Below, in pieces: positions 1 to 12,600 of a DNA stretch of 64,000 bases. Position numbers and translations under genes: made by a program. Each line of letters begins with the position of its first letter. The stretch's first letter is position 1. Under the pieces are notes generated by a model, which ran no database searches, was not told where the DNA came from, and saw nothing but the letters and a program-made list of their open reading frames with translations. The stretch is from Chaunax sp. Z400. Its lineage: Eukaryota; Chordata; Actinopteri; Lophiiformes; Chaunacidae. The DNA is taken from contig CM075192.1 in the NCBI GenBank assembly GCA_037577475.1, positions 14,479,908-14,543,907 on the forward strand, given 5' to 3'.

Positions 1-3000
1 GCCCATCTGGAGGCTTCAGCAATCCCATTGCCCACCAAGTCTAATCACTGTTGACACAGGGAATTTAATCTAGATATCTTGGTGATGATGAAAGTGGTTG
101 TAATAGGATTAAACTGGGCTTGACAAGAGTGTGACATCTCTACTGCAGGGCATTACTCCATGAGTATGACACAAAATTGTATTGTTGATACCTGCTGCAA
201 TGGCCAGGACTGAAGAAAGTTATATATTCCTCATAGTCATTAAAATAACAGAATGACCTGTCTATTTATTCAAATTAAACATCAATAAAGCTGTTGCATG
301 AGAAGTGCCACTTCTTATAGGTTTAAGCCATTTTACTACTAATAATGTACACTTAACATTTTCATTGACAACTTTTACATGTAGGTATATAATTTAGCTT
401 TTTGCAAGAGGCTAATACATTCGATTCACCATTCCATTCATACTCTTTAGAAATCAACTAGCACTCTTCAAACTTGCTTGTCATATCAGTGGTATCAAGT
501 TTGCATTAATTCTTTGTTACATTGTGATAATGCAGTTTAAGAATAGATTTCTTGCCTCCTCTCATTATTTGTGACTATTTTCTTTTTGTCTCACTACACT
601 TATTATATTGTTTATATTTGGATAGAATATTTAGAACCTTTTATTTTTTATTTGAGATGTATTATTCCACGTATAATAGACACTCATATTCTCGTTTCTC
701 TTCTTTTACCTCTGCTGCTTTAACAATTTAATCTGCAGTTCTGAAGCGTACAATAAAGGATTACATGACTCACGTTGCAGAAATGAATGGGAACCAATTT
801 GATGCATTGACCAAAAGGCAAAAATCATCCAAATTTCTATTTAAAAATGTATTAATTGTGTAACAAATATGCAGTTTGCGGTAATAGGGCTTTAACATGT
901 CAAAACAATAGCGTTGTTTATTATTATTTTTATTATTATTTTAATTAGTTGTTTTGGGAAATAAAAATTAGCATTTTTTTTGCTCAAATCTTTCTTGATT
1001 TTTCTTCTTTTTCAAAAATCAAAATCTAAAACTTGCTTGCTGTTTTGTTTTTATGACATCATGTCATCAAAATTAAGTAACTCAAAATGTCTTTGCCTTT
1101 GTATATAAACAAAGCTTTGTCTTGGTCTCTCAACAAACATCACTGTTATAATTGAAAATCAGTGTAAGCCAACAGAACAATAAAATGAATATCACTCAAA
1201 TTCTACCACATGTTTACATCTAAACTGAACACAGACGGCTCTGAGTTATTGAAACTGCAGTAAAACTGTTTAATTGCCTAATTGGACTAATGCTTCATAA
1301 GTGGTTTAGGGTAAATGGATGTATAAGACAGCAGCTTCATCATGTTCACAATTCCACTTTCAGTTATTGTCAATACCATTACTTTATCTTACAATACTGT
1401 ACAGTTGAACTCAGATAAAAATGCCAAAATAACCCATAACATTCCTATTTTAGTCTTAAATGAGGGATCTTAAATTCTTGTGCACTGCTCATGTATACTG
1501 TGGCCATTTACCATATGGCGAGATTACGGGTTGCATGGTTGGAGCCACAGAAAGCCATTACTTATGGGCTGAAGGCAAGGTTAAGATTATCGGCAGGAGT
1601 TCAGGCCAAAGAGATTTGTTTCCACAAGCACAACACAACACTGTGTTTGGTAGTGAGAGGATTCTGGGGTGGCAATGGGTAAATCCGAGATTAAGCTAAT
1701 GTACTACTGGTTGAAGAGCATTTTAGTTGAATTTCTGGAGAAATTCCTCTCAACTCTGTTTGAGTGTGAATGTGAAACAACAATAATGGGGCTGGCCGAT
1801 CTAAACTAAGTAAGTAACACACACTCTCTCAGTTTTAAGTCTCCATCGACTCCAGCGGGACATATTTGCCTCTTTACCTTGTCTATAGTCATCTGGGGTT
1901 GAGTAGGTAGTGTGCAGTTGATTTTTAGTGCAGTGTTGCTGAAAACCTTGCCAAAATTGACATTATACAATTATAAAATGAGTATTGATATTTGCCTAGT
2001 TTAGCTTGATTTGCAAATAGAGAGGTTTCCTTTTCACTATGACATGACTCAAATTGAAGATCCGCTTGAGAAGAAGGGGCATTTGGGAAATAATGTAGAG
2101 GGCACCAAACGACAGGGACACACAGTACAGTCAGAGTGACATTCTTTATTTGAGTTTTTTATGTGGATGACCAGGAAGCCTCCAGAGGTTCACACGTTGC
2201 TGGGATGATTTGTCATCGTGAATGTTGACTCATGTAAGCAGTGGTCACTGAAGGGCCCTTTCAGGTACACCAACTCAAAACACAAACCTCCTGCGCACAC
2301 AGTGTGTGCATGACCATGAAAGTTAAACATGCACAGTTTTATCTCAGAAGGTGCTTATTTAAAAGCCAAACCCTGGGAGTGAGTTTCATTCTCAGATGTA
2401 CACATAGAAAATAGCTTAAAAAAGAAATTCCCACACTGCATGGTGGTCTTGTGATGGGTCACATCAAATGTTTGCAATGTAAAGAGTGTATCTTCAACCT
2501 TTGCCCGCCCTTTTCTCACAAATAATTCTTGCATGATTGTCTGACACATGGTAAAGTTTAAGTTTGCTTGCTGTAAGTCTGAATGCTAAATTATACAATG
2601 TAGTAAGGCAGAAATATTATAGCTGGAAATCAGGCATTAAAATATCCGGCTCATTAAAAGATGCAAAATGCATTTCAGCAGCAAAGAACCACCTCTGCAA
2701 AAATGTTTGCTATCCAATCCAAGCTTGCAGTCCAAGCTGAGACGCGGGGTACAACCTGGACAAGTCACCAGTTTATCGCATGGCCACATAGAAAGACAAA
2801 CAACCATTCACACTCACATTTACACCTACTGTCACCTATATTGCATGTTTTTGGACTGTGGGAGGAAGCCGGAGAACTCGGAGGGAACCCATGCAGATGC
2901 GGGGAGAACACGTAAACTCCACACAGAAAAGCAGGTCCTCAGGTGGATTTGAACCCAGGACCTTCTTGCTGTGACGCACGCTACCAGTGCTACCCACTAT

Positions 3001-6000
3001 ACCACTGCTGTGCCGCCAAATGTGACTCCATAATAACAAAATATGATAGGATATTTTATCTGTCATGTTTGAGATTTGACCTTTTAGAATTTACTATCCA
3101 TATAATTCTAATGGTTGCACATTTATTTTGACCAATCAGAGATTTTCTTATGTTTGTGGATCAGTGTATATCCTGTGTATGCCTCCAGGTTCTTTCCTCC
3201 AGGGCTGGTGTGTTTTTCAACTAATGCATGTCAGTGATTGCTCCAGGCCCTGCAGCATCGGACTATTGGCAGGTACCAGCAGTGAGTCTGACTGACCTTT
3301 GGCCCCTGGTCACTATTTCTGGTCTTGCTCAGCTGGTTTTAAAAAGGAGATGAAAACTATCAGTCACTTGCTGGATGGATGCACATCAGAGGGAATGCAT
3401 AAATCAATATGTGGGGGAGGCTGTCTTTTCTGTTCAAACCAAAAATCATCCAGCTGTGTTTTGCTGGTTTTTCAGATTCTGTGCAGTTTTAAGCTGTTAC
3501 TTCAGAGAGGCAAGCTAGGTCAGTGAAGTCAGACAAGCTCATAATAAACAGCTGTGATCTACAACTCTGTGTCACCCAGTCTGTGAACCAAGAGAAAGGT
3601 CGTAATAAACACTTTGATGAGATCTTATGGAGAATTAAGAGACTCAAGTCTATCTGTAGTCTACAAGCTTCTGATCAACATATAGAAGATCATTGTATCC
3701 TGCAGCAGCAGATGTTGCATCACACAGGCCTCTCATTAAATTAGAGGACTTACTGTATGTGGTCAGGATCTCAGTCAGTTTGACTTCTTGTCCATTTATT
3801 TTATGTTTTGTTTGTTAGCAGCATTTGTTAGCAAGAAAACGTACTGGACATATTTCCATGACACTTAGCAGGGTGGGGTATGGGTAAGGTAAGATAAAGA
3901 GACATAGGATTGTTCAGTCTTGTTGGAGGTATGCGATCGGTGGCACGGTGGTTTGGAGAGAATAGAACTAATAGAAGATTATATTTTGGATCATCCCAGA
4001 CAGAATGTGGTGGAAAATACTTGATAAGGTAACTGTAACTCTGAGTCTCAACACCTTTCAGACAAACTCAATCATTGCTGAGAATTAGTTTAACATTTGT
4101 GGTCAGTAACAAACTTAGTGCGCACATGAATATGTACTGTAAGAGGTTAGGAAATGAGGTGTTGATAACTTTGTGTTTAAGTTGGAAATAAACTCTATTC
4201 TAAGTATTTACTACTACTTAATATCTGCAGGGCACAATAGTACTGATACCTGACAACAATATATGCACTAGTTTGGATGTTGTAATGAAATTAAGTATCA
4301 TATCATAACTTTCAAACATCTGAACCATATTTGATATGTCGGCTTCTTTAAAAAGAAGCCCACTAATTGAAGTCCAAGTTATTTCTATAAATATATATAT
4401 TTGTCAGCCCCTATTTCCCTGTACTTCTCCCCTTTTACCTATAAGTAGGAAACCAGTATGTTTTTCACCCTAAATGTGTATGTACCCTAAATGAACAGTG
4501 TTTATGCTGTCAGTTGAGGGCTGTAATCTAAAACCTTACAGAGAATTTTCCCCTAATGAAACACCCATGAGTTTAACAAGAGAGTCTTAACTCCACTGCT
4601 TTCCGGAGCTTTCAACCACTTATGAGGGTCTTTCTCTGTGGACCTTTAGTTAAGACTATTTATTTTTGCTCAATCAGTGAAATTCTCGTGTGATGATCGT
4701 TCAAATCTTGAGCACATTCCTGCTTTTGACAACTTCTGAGAGTTTTTTCTATGTTGCATGACACGGACACTGTGGGGCGGAATCGTATCTAAGTTCGGTA
4801 TGAGGGACGACAGCATGGTACCACTTCACAAACCACAGCTCCTCTTTGATGTGCTATTTTTTTATGGATGAGGAAAGCCTCATGGGTTGGGCCTTTTTTC
4901 TGCCTTCAATACCACCACCTCCTCTTTCTCAGCCTTTGACTCAGCTAGCATTTGACTTTCAGCATACGTTGACCAAAGGTTGGGTGAGCTCACCGAGCAG
5001 GAATGACAGTGATGTGTGTGCAGCGTGTGTGAAAACTGGGCTGTATCTGCAAATCATTTACCAAATGCGTGGACGGTCATTTGAAAGAGAGCAAAGCCAA
5101 AGGCCAGTACTGTACACAGAGCTGCACGTGACTCCACTCTGCATGGGAAACATGGGGCTTGCTAACATGTAATTAGCTGTTACTATTTTCATTCTGCATC
5201 GGCCTGAAGCAGAACAGGTTTTTTTTGTACACCATGTGCCAGGAAAGTCTGAGGCTGTCAGGCTGTCTCTTCAACTTCAGCTATGAGCTTTCTGTATTGG
5301 TCTGAGAAGAGACAGAGGGGACTGTCCTGGTTAAAAGGACCCCTCCCTGAAATTAATGAATGATCCCTCTCACTGCGGGGAAACTGAAAAACAGCTATCC
5401 TTTACAACGATATTAGCAATATCCTCAAACAGTCATGCTATATTCCTAGGAAACAGATGTTGTTTTCATTTTAAATGGAAAAAGTAGAGTTGAGATTATA
5501 TGATTTAGGAAGACCTTAGCCAGCGATTTCACAATAAGTGAAAAACAAGACTGTCCTCCTGAGGGAACTCTCGGTGACTTTCACATTAAAAGCTCATTTT
5601 CCTCTTCCCTAAATCCTGCTGCACTGAGCATCATTCAAACTGCAAGCTAATGCAAACTCCTGGCATGGCTTCAAAGTAGGGCTGGAGTCTGCCTCACTTC
5701 CTCTGCCCCCTTTCCTCTGCTCCTTTGCTTCTCTACATCTCAAACAGCGTTGGAGTAAGGACTACAAAAACAGTGGAATAGAATGTGCTTTCTCCTCTAA
5801 CCTAAATCACTGAGTAGGTGTTAAGATGGAATTTTAACAAACTGGCTACTGTAGTCCCAAACAGAAGCAGTGCCCGTTTTGGACTGGAGTACATTCATGA
5901 CTTTGCTCTGCTTTAATAATCAAACAGCACAACTTTGCACATCTTACAGAAAAACTAGGAGAATTTTTAAGGTGTTTTAAGTTAATAGAAGAAAACCACA

Positions 6001-6908
6001 TATGTATCTAGTTTTGAATATTAATTAGGGGAAAAGGCAGGGAGGGAGGGAAGTTTATCTCAGAGGAGATTTAAAAGAAAAAAAATATTCATCACTTTCT
6101 CAGTGGTTAGTAGCCTACTGTAGCTAAATCAAGGAAAAAAAACATTTAAAGTTTCTTCAATCCGAATACGTGCCAGAAATAATCCTCCTTATTATTTCCT
6201 ACACCGGATTTTCACAAGTAGTTATAAGAGTTCTTTCTGCAACACACAAAAGTGAACTTGTGCCTGAAATTCAGAATGAGGCTGACTGACAAAAGGCTCC
6301 CCCAAACTGCCAAGATGTCTGGTCGTAAAGAGAAGTAAAAAGACAGTGTACAATATATCTCACAGGAATAGGCGTTTGAACTACTACAGCAACACAAATC
6401 TTTTTATAAAGACGCGCTACAACAGCAAGAAAGCAACTTCATGGACAGTATAAATACAAGAATTGACTCCATTCTAAATATACTATAGGGATTAAAAGTC
6501 AGCCTCCAATTTACCCAAAAGGAGTTGGATAACCTTTATCATGCAATGTGACTCCTTGACCATGAAAACCTACCCTTAGAATTTAGAATCACTTTGGTAT
6601 CATTAAGAAAAGAAGCGATAACTTGCTTGAAAACAACAATAGCGGCTCTTAAAGAGGTGACGCTATACAGTAGCGTCAGTTATATCAGAACTAGAGACTC
6701 TTCCTTCTGTGAAAGAGGAGTTAAGAATGGCACCAAAAACATTTTCACTCCTCTGATTTCCACATATGGCGCCAGTGCTGCTGCACGGGTTCTCTCTGAG
6801 TATTTAAAAAAGTGAGTCAAGTTATCAACAATGTGCTGACATTTTTGCTTTTCCAGAGTCTATACAGCACAAAACACCCCTTTGTAAAACAATGATAATA
6901 TATGGTAT
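1..6908. other. intergenic sequence downstream of traf4, no gene recognised
   Basis: The sequence is AT-rich with only short, unconvincing ORFs (for example 4846-5172 and 2661-2915). It contains one recognisable dispersed repeat (2739-3017) and a short piece of what looks like the same family at 3938-3950. A minus-strand AATAAA near 2150 could mark the end of a transcript, but no exon was found to go with it. The next gene expected from mammalian synteny (FAM222B, with a large exon) is not visible. Confidence 0.6.
2739..3017. repeat. dispersed teleost repeat (GGACTGTGGGAGGAAGCCGG family)
   Basis: The stretch carries hallmark phrases of a very common fish repeat: ACCATTCACACTCACATTTA, GGACTGTGGGAGGAAGCCGG, GGAGAACACG, AACTCCACACAGAAA, GAACCCAGGACCTTCTTGCT, and a final TGTGCCGCC. 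The assignment rests on recognition of these phrases; I do not give a formal family name. Several short ORFs in the stretch are artefacts. Confidence 0.8.
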
Positions 6909-9057
6909 TTTATTTCAATTAAGAAAATTGACAAGCACTCATCAACCAACATATTAAAACATTTGTGCCATCTGTGTAAACGCACATGATGGCTCCCTAA
7001 AATAAATACTTTTAAGAGGAAATAATACAGACAGAATATGTGAGGCTCAAACCACAAGTACAAAGAAATTATCCAAATGTCCAAGAGACGAAAGGGTCTG
7101 AAAATTCCTAAAGTCAACCCCGACTCTCCAACGAATAGTGTTTGTATAAAACAGCCAAGTATTTTAAAAAATACAGAATCTTACAAAAAAGTTTTATCTT
7201 CCCACTTCTTTAAATCACTGGAAAATATCAGCTGGTATTATGACAAGTAATCATGAACTTCTCCATGTATAATAATAAAAAGACAGAATGTGCTTCTGCA
7301 TTTTTACATTAGTATTCACATACATCATGAGTGTCCTGGCTCTTCAGTCCTCCACCCCTCTGACCATGCTGTGATGCAGACAGGTGTATCGTACAGGGCT
7401 GCGTCACTCCAAACACTTAGTCGTCACATTGTGTGGAGACGCCGGTGACCATGTTAACAACAAAGGTGCAAACGCCTTGTCATTAACCGTCTTTTCAAAC
7501 AATACACCGTCCATGGGCAGGCTATGTAAAACGACACTCCAGAGCCAAGGGTTCATTTATAGGTTATGTTACCAACAGCGTTCACATTATCTGTATAGAA
7601 AAACAAAACAACTTAAAAAAATTCTTTTTGACATTTTGTCAACTTTCAAATGGTCCCAAAAAAAAAGAAAAAAAAAAGAGAAAAGTAGCCATTAACGGGA
7701 GAGGATTTCAAGAATACAGGTTACAGTACAAAAATGTAGTCCAGGTGGTAGCACATGAAGCATGCATGTTGCCCTGCTCACCCCTAAAATCCTCATGCGA
7801 AGACATACTGAATTAAAAGGCCACATGGCTTTTCCTTCACTACTGAATGCAGGTGAACTCCAACGTCTGGCCTCTCTGTCTGCTCTGCTCCTCAGAAGAC
7901 CAAGGAAAGGTGCTTCCCCCCCCCCCCCTCCTGGTGGACTCACAGGGTCACTGTGAAGGGTGTGTTTGGTACGGCTGCAAGCTACTGACGCCATTTACAA
8001 CTACTGATAAACACAAGTCAGGGACAGCTCCTGTGATGGGCTCAGTTTTACTAGAAGAGACAGATCGTCACTGTTTTTAGCTGGGGGGGTTTTTAGGTTT
8101 TAAAAGTCCAAAAAGTAAAGGGTAAATAAGCTAATTTACTGAGTGTTCTAGAAGACTGATAACACTTCAATATAAAGCTAAAGCCAGCAGCTACTTAGCT
8201 TAGCCAAGTCATTTTTGCACTTACATTTTTGTATAGGTTGAACAAACAAGATAAAATGTCGCCCTTACTCCTTTTTCTAGTTTTTGTTCCGAGCTAAGTT
8301 AATTAGCTGCTTTTTGTAGCATCATACTGAATGGACAGACACAACTGAACGGACAGCTGTCATAATGTCAGACTATTTCCTTAAAACATTGAGAGGCTGA
8401 ACCTGCAAATGTCCCACTTGAAAACACTGATTTGACATCTGTGCATACACAAGCCCCATGAGGTGTCTCTTACCAAGGGCTCTGTGTTTGCCAAGGGATC
8501 AATGGGAGTATACTGTATGAGTGTGTAAACAAAAGGCAGTTGGGCTTGAGCTTGAGTCTGCTGAGCTCCCTCTATGTCAGGTCACCCCCCAACAGGACGT
8601 CTCAATGCAGTTTCTAATGTTCTCTCCAAGTGTGGAGGCTTAGTCAAGCCCTTCACCCCTTTCTTTATAGGTCTTCCATAATCTTTAACATCTGTACTGC
8701 GGAAATCACAACAAAAATATAACTTAAGATAAACTCTCTAGGCACTGTTTGATTTCAAAGGCTTTTTTTGTTGTAGTTTGTGATAAAAGGTCAGAAAATG
8801 GATTTTTTTTTTAAAAATTAAAAAGAAACACCAGAGAGTGATGGTTCTCCAAACCAAACACTTTCTCCTCTGTGATATATCTAGGTCCTCCAAATCAGCT
8901 CATAAAGCCAAACAGACTCGCTTCAAGCTCTGTGGTGGAGAGGCTGTCAGGGCAGAAAGCATCTAAAGGGTAGGTGTTTAGAAGTTTTCAAGGTTAAGAG
9001 TCAGTTCCAGTCTTATGTCTCTTTTTTCCTTCATAAAAAGCAAACAACGGTGGGATC
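6909..9057 (-). other. traf4: putative traf4 3'UTR
   Basis: On the transcribed strand, the first canonical AATAAA I can find downstream of the traf4 stop is at 6914-6909, so the 3'UTR is probably about 2.1 kb. The stretch includes a run of 13 C on the plus strand (G on the mRNA strand) at 7916-7928. No other gene is seen. The extent is inferred; transcript data would be needed to fix it. Confidence 0.35.
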
Positions 9058-9690
9058 TCAAGCCATTATCTTCTGGGGAATCTCTATCGAAGCCTTGATG
9101 AAGATGCAGTTGTCTCGGATGTAGTTCCTCTTCTTGATCTCCTCATGAGAGATGAACTTGGGATAGCCGAATCCCAGGGTGCTCTCGTCCAGCGAGTTCC
9201 GGCTGCTGCAGGGCTTCTGGAAGTTCTTCCAGTTGGGATCAGGGTTGAAGGTCTCAGTGATGTGCTGGGGTTTGGAAAGCGATGGGTCGCTCTGGTCCAG
9301 AATGGAGAAAGTCACCTTGTAGGAGAAGGGCCACTCCAGCAGGCTGTCATACTCTCCGGGCAACACGCGGATGTAGACGGAGAGGTGGGAGCCTTCGCCG
9401 CTGCCATTACCGTTAAGGAAGGCCGACACCTGCAGCTTGTAGCCGTAGCGGTGAGTGTAGAAGGGCGGGCTGAAGAACTCGTGGTTGCTTCGGAGTTTGG
9501 CCTCCTGGAGTTTGCGCGAGTAGTCGTTGAGCTTCCAGATGAGAATGCCGTCGTGACTCACGGACAGCTCCTCCATCTCCCTCCGCAGCTCCAGGATCTC
9601 CTGCCGCTGACGCCCCACCAGATTACACATCATAGTCAAGTGGGACTTAGTGGTGTCTTCCAGGTGACGCCCGATAGCCAGTTTGGGGCA
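9058..9690 (-). CDS. traf4: traf4 coding exon 7 (coiled coil, MATH/TRAF domain, stop)
   Basis: The exon is 633 bp including TGA (9060-9058), residues 261-470. It starts CPKLAIGRHLE after the acceptor CGGCAG|. It contains the coiled coil (RQRQEILELRREMEEL) and the whole MATH domain, including YGYKLQVSAFLNGNGSGEG, QSDPSLSKPQHITETF and LGFGYPKFISH. An antisense ORF of 198 codons overlaps it and is a by-product of its codon use. Confidence 0.97.
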   Translation of the reverse strand, partial: CPKLAIGRHLEDTTKSHLTMMCNLVGRQRQEILELRREMEELSVSHDGILIWKLNDYSRKLQEAKLRSNHEFFSPPFYTHRYGYKLQVSAFLNGNGSGEGSHLSVYIRVLPGEYDSLLEWPFSYKVTFSILDQSDPSLSKPQHITETFNPDPNWKNFQKPCSSRNSLDESTLGFGYPKFISHEEIKKRNYIRDNCIFIKASIEIPQKIMA

Positions 9691-12600
9691 CTGCCGAAGA
9701 GACAGCAGAGAGATTATGCAGACGCTGCTGGCCAGGGATGAGATTTTACACTGAACAAAACAGTTTTATAAAGACAAGTTGCCATCTGTAGCTTCCTTTT
9801 TCACAAAGCATTACACATCTGGTGAATCTAGATTGGTTTATTTTTTGGGTTAAACTGTTTTCTGCAATCATATATACTTCTGTGTGTAAGTTTAGCTGCC
9901 AACAAAATATCTAATATTTTAACCACGTACCTAAATTAATCAAATTCATTCAGCCACAGACTCTTTTCGTCCTTGGCACACCACTATGTGTCTTGGCCAG
10001 TCCTTTGTGCCAGTAGCTATTAGATTTCACAACAGACACTTCACCACCCACCTGTGAGCCTTAACACACAAGTGTTTACTATTTGTTGTGATGTGCAAAT
10101 GTACATATCTTGGTAAATACCACTTAGGTTTTATACTATTTTATTCTGTTTGTTTTGTTACCCTTTCTGCTTTCCTCTGCTGCTGTGACACTTGAATTAT
10201 TAATCCCTCAGGGGATTAATAATTCTGATATATATATATATATATATAATAAAGCAGAGTTTACTTCAGAAAAAAATTAAACTGGGTCTAAAATGGTTCA
10301 TAGTCCAGGAGGAAATGAAAATGGAAAATAAAATGGGAAGTTTTAAATATAAATATTTAAATCTAAATATTTTATAATATATTATAAAAAACTAGAGGTT
10401 TATATATAATAGAAGGTCCAATTTAAAACACATTTGCATGGTCCCTATCAACACAACTCCTCATATACTATTAAGCTCTGCACAGTGCCAGTGTTAAATA
10501 CTGTATGAGATTAAAAAAAAAATAACACCTGGAAACATCAGTTTCAACCTCCACTGCATCATACATTAATAAATAATTTGTGAACAATTATTGAGGATGA
10601 ACCTCTTCACAATGTTTCAAGCCCATAAGCCTTTATATCATACTGGAAAAATGCATAAACATAAAAATATGACTGCAGAAAATGTGGATGCTATCTGTAT
10701 CTGTTCAGTTCAGATTGCTTTTCTGGTTCACAGATCTCCTCTAGCTGACAACTGGACATTGCATCGACAAATCAACTTATATTTACAAGCTACTGTACAT
10801 AGAAAATGATTAAAATGTGAATTATTATATATGATGGTTACTCTGCTGCTGTTGTATAGATGTGTCTTTTGCTTTGTATTAAACCATCTGTAGATGTTGT
10901 GTATCAAGCTTTCCAGATGCTTTGTAATTCTTAGCAGAGAGAGGAGTTAAGAACACAGAGTATGATGCTCATCTTCTGTGCTTCTATGAGCGTGTCCACA
11001 TTCTCTCAAATTGATGTCAGTTTTAAAAATAGACACAACGTGCTGCAAAACATAGAAGTGTTGCTCTCATTAAAGGAGACCACACAGAGACAGCACTGTG
11101 TGATTGTGAATCATGACTGTGTGAGACACAGTGAGCGAGGATATGAAGGAAATATAAGAAAAACATGTAACAAGCATGTACACCGCAGATTGTTCTGTAT
11201 TTGTCATGATTTAAAATCTTAGATCTGGAGACATGAGAATAATTATCTTGTTTTAAAAGTTATTTGCTTTTTAAAAAAAAATCTAGCCTACTTATTTCTA
11301 GATTAGAACATCATTTAAAGATTTCTTGATGAGTAAAATTATCTTGCTGCATGGACAGATAATTTCACTAGTACATAGCCGTCTTCTCCTCAAATTCAGT
11401 GTTAATTTCTTCTATTTTAGCTACTCTTTTTGCACTGTAAACAAAGCTCCTCCAGAGGACAACTGATATTTTTAGGTTATATGATGCAGTTTAGTCTTAC
11501 CCTGTGTTTGCAGCCAGCATCTTTGAAGGGGCACAGAACAAGCGCACTGCCACAGTTGTCCTTCACATGGTTCGCGAGGTCCTCCCGGGCAATGTTGGGT
11601 GTGCCACACTGGTTTGGGCACTGGACAGGAAACCGAGGGCAGTGGTACTGGTGGTTCTGCAGGGGGAGTCAGAGACAGTGTTAATTTGTGCGCTGCTGAC
11701 TGACAGCATGAGTGATAAGAACACATACGACTGTACACTGTGGGATCTAAATTTAGTGGCTGCAAGAAAAATATGTCTGTCAACATTTCCAAATAAACGT
11801 GTGGAGTTAAAAAATTGGCTGCAGAAATATAAAAATGATTGGACGATACTGCCAATAACACAGGCAAAGTCAAGCAAATCATTCCATGAATGCAAATATT
11901 CCAATCATTGTAATAAAATAATCAGAGTTATTTTCATCATTAATTACTCTTTTGTTTATTAATCGATTAATCATTTAGTAAAAAAATATAAAAAATGATC
12001 CATCCCAGCTCATCTGAGTTCAAGGTCACACTTTCAAATGTCTATTTAGATTGACCAATCCAACAATATTCAGTTTAAAAAGATACAAAACAGAGAAGCA
12101 GAATATCTAGAAACATCATGAATAGCAGCACAGAAACCTTCAGTGAGCCACATGCAGAATGAATGACTGCAGGAACCACATTTTGATAGAAAAGTACATT
12201 TGGTAGCTCAATCATGCCAAATATAAGCTTGTTATTTCATTAATAAGAAATAATTTATTTGTGAAGACATTAAATATCCTGTGGGTTAACTTTAGGTGAA
12301 GCTGACCTGGATTGTGTCAAAGACAAACTCCTTTCCGCAGTACTTGCAGGGCTGTGTGCGTTTGGGACACTCGGCCAAGCCATGTTGGGACAGCAGTCGG
12401 CGCATCATCCTCGCCCCACACTTATTCTCACAGTAAACACTCTCCTGTGGACACACACCCTGGTGGTTCTGCAAGAGAAAGGAAAACAAGTGACCAAAAC
12501 TTAGAGTTAGGTTAGGAAGTCGACATGAAAATACTGCTGAAAATACTGCAGAAGGTGGAAATACTACAGCAGTTGTTACCTGTTTACTAAAATGAAGTTT

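Larger units (their letters stand above)
9691..11500 (-). other. traf4: traf4 intron 6
   Basis: The intron is very AT-rich. It holds a perfect 14-bp hairpin followed by an (AT)n run (10194-10248) and a 20-bp perfect AT palindrome (10370-10389). No other element was recognised. Confidence 0.85.

Noticed and set aside
3938..3950. GGTGGCACGGTGG, resembling the other end of the repeat at 2739-3017
   Set aside because: Only about 13 bases match; too short to claim a second copy or to pair the two as one element.
4846..5172. 108-codon ORF downstream of traf4
   Set aside because: No recognisable domain, splice partner or compositional shift. Length is within chance for this much sequence.
9145..9741. 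198-codon plus-strand ORF
   Set aside because: It lies antisense to traf4 exon 7, which encodes the conserved MATH domain. The ORF has no family resemblance and is a by-product of the GC-rich coding strand.
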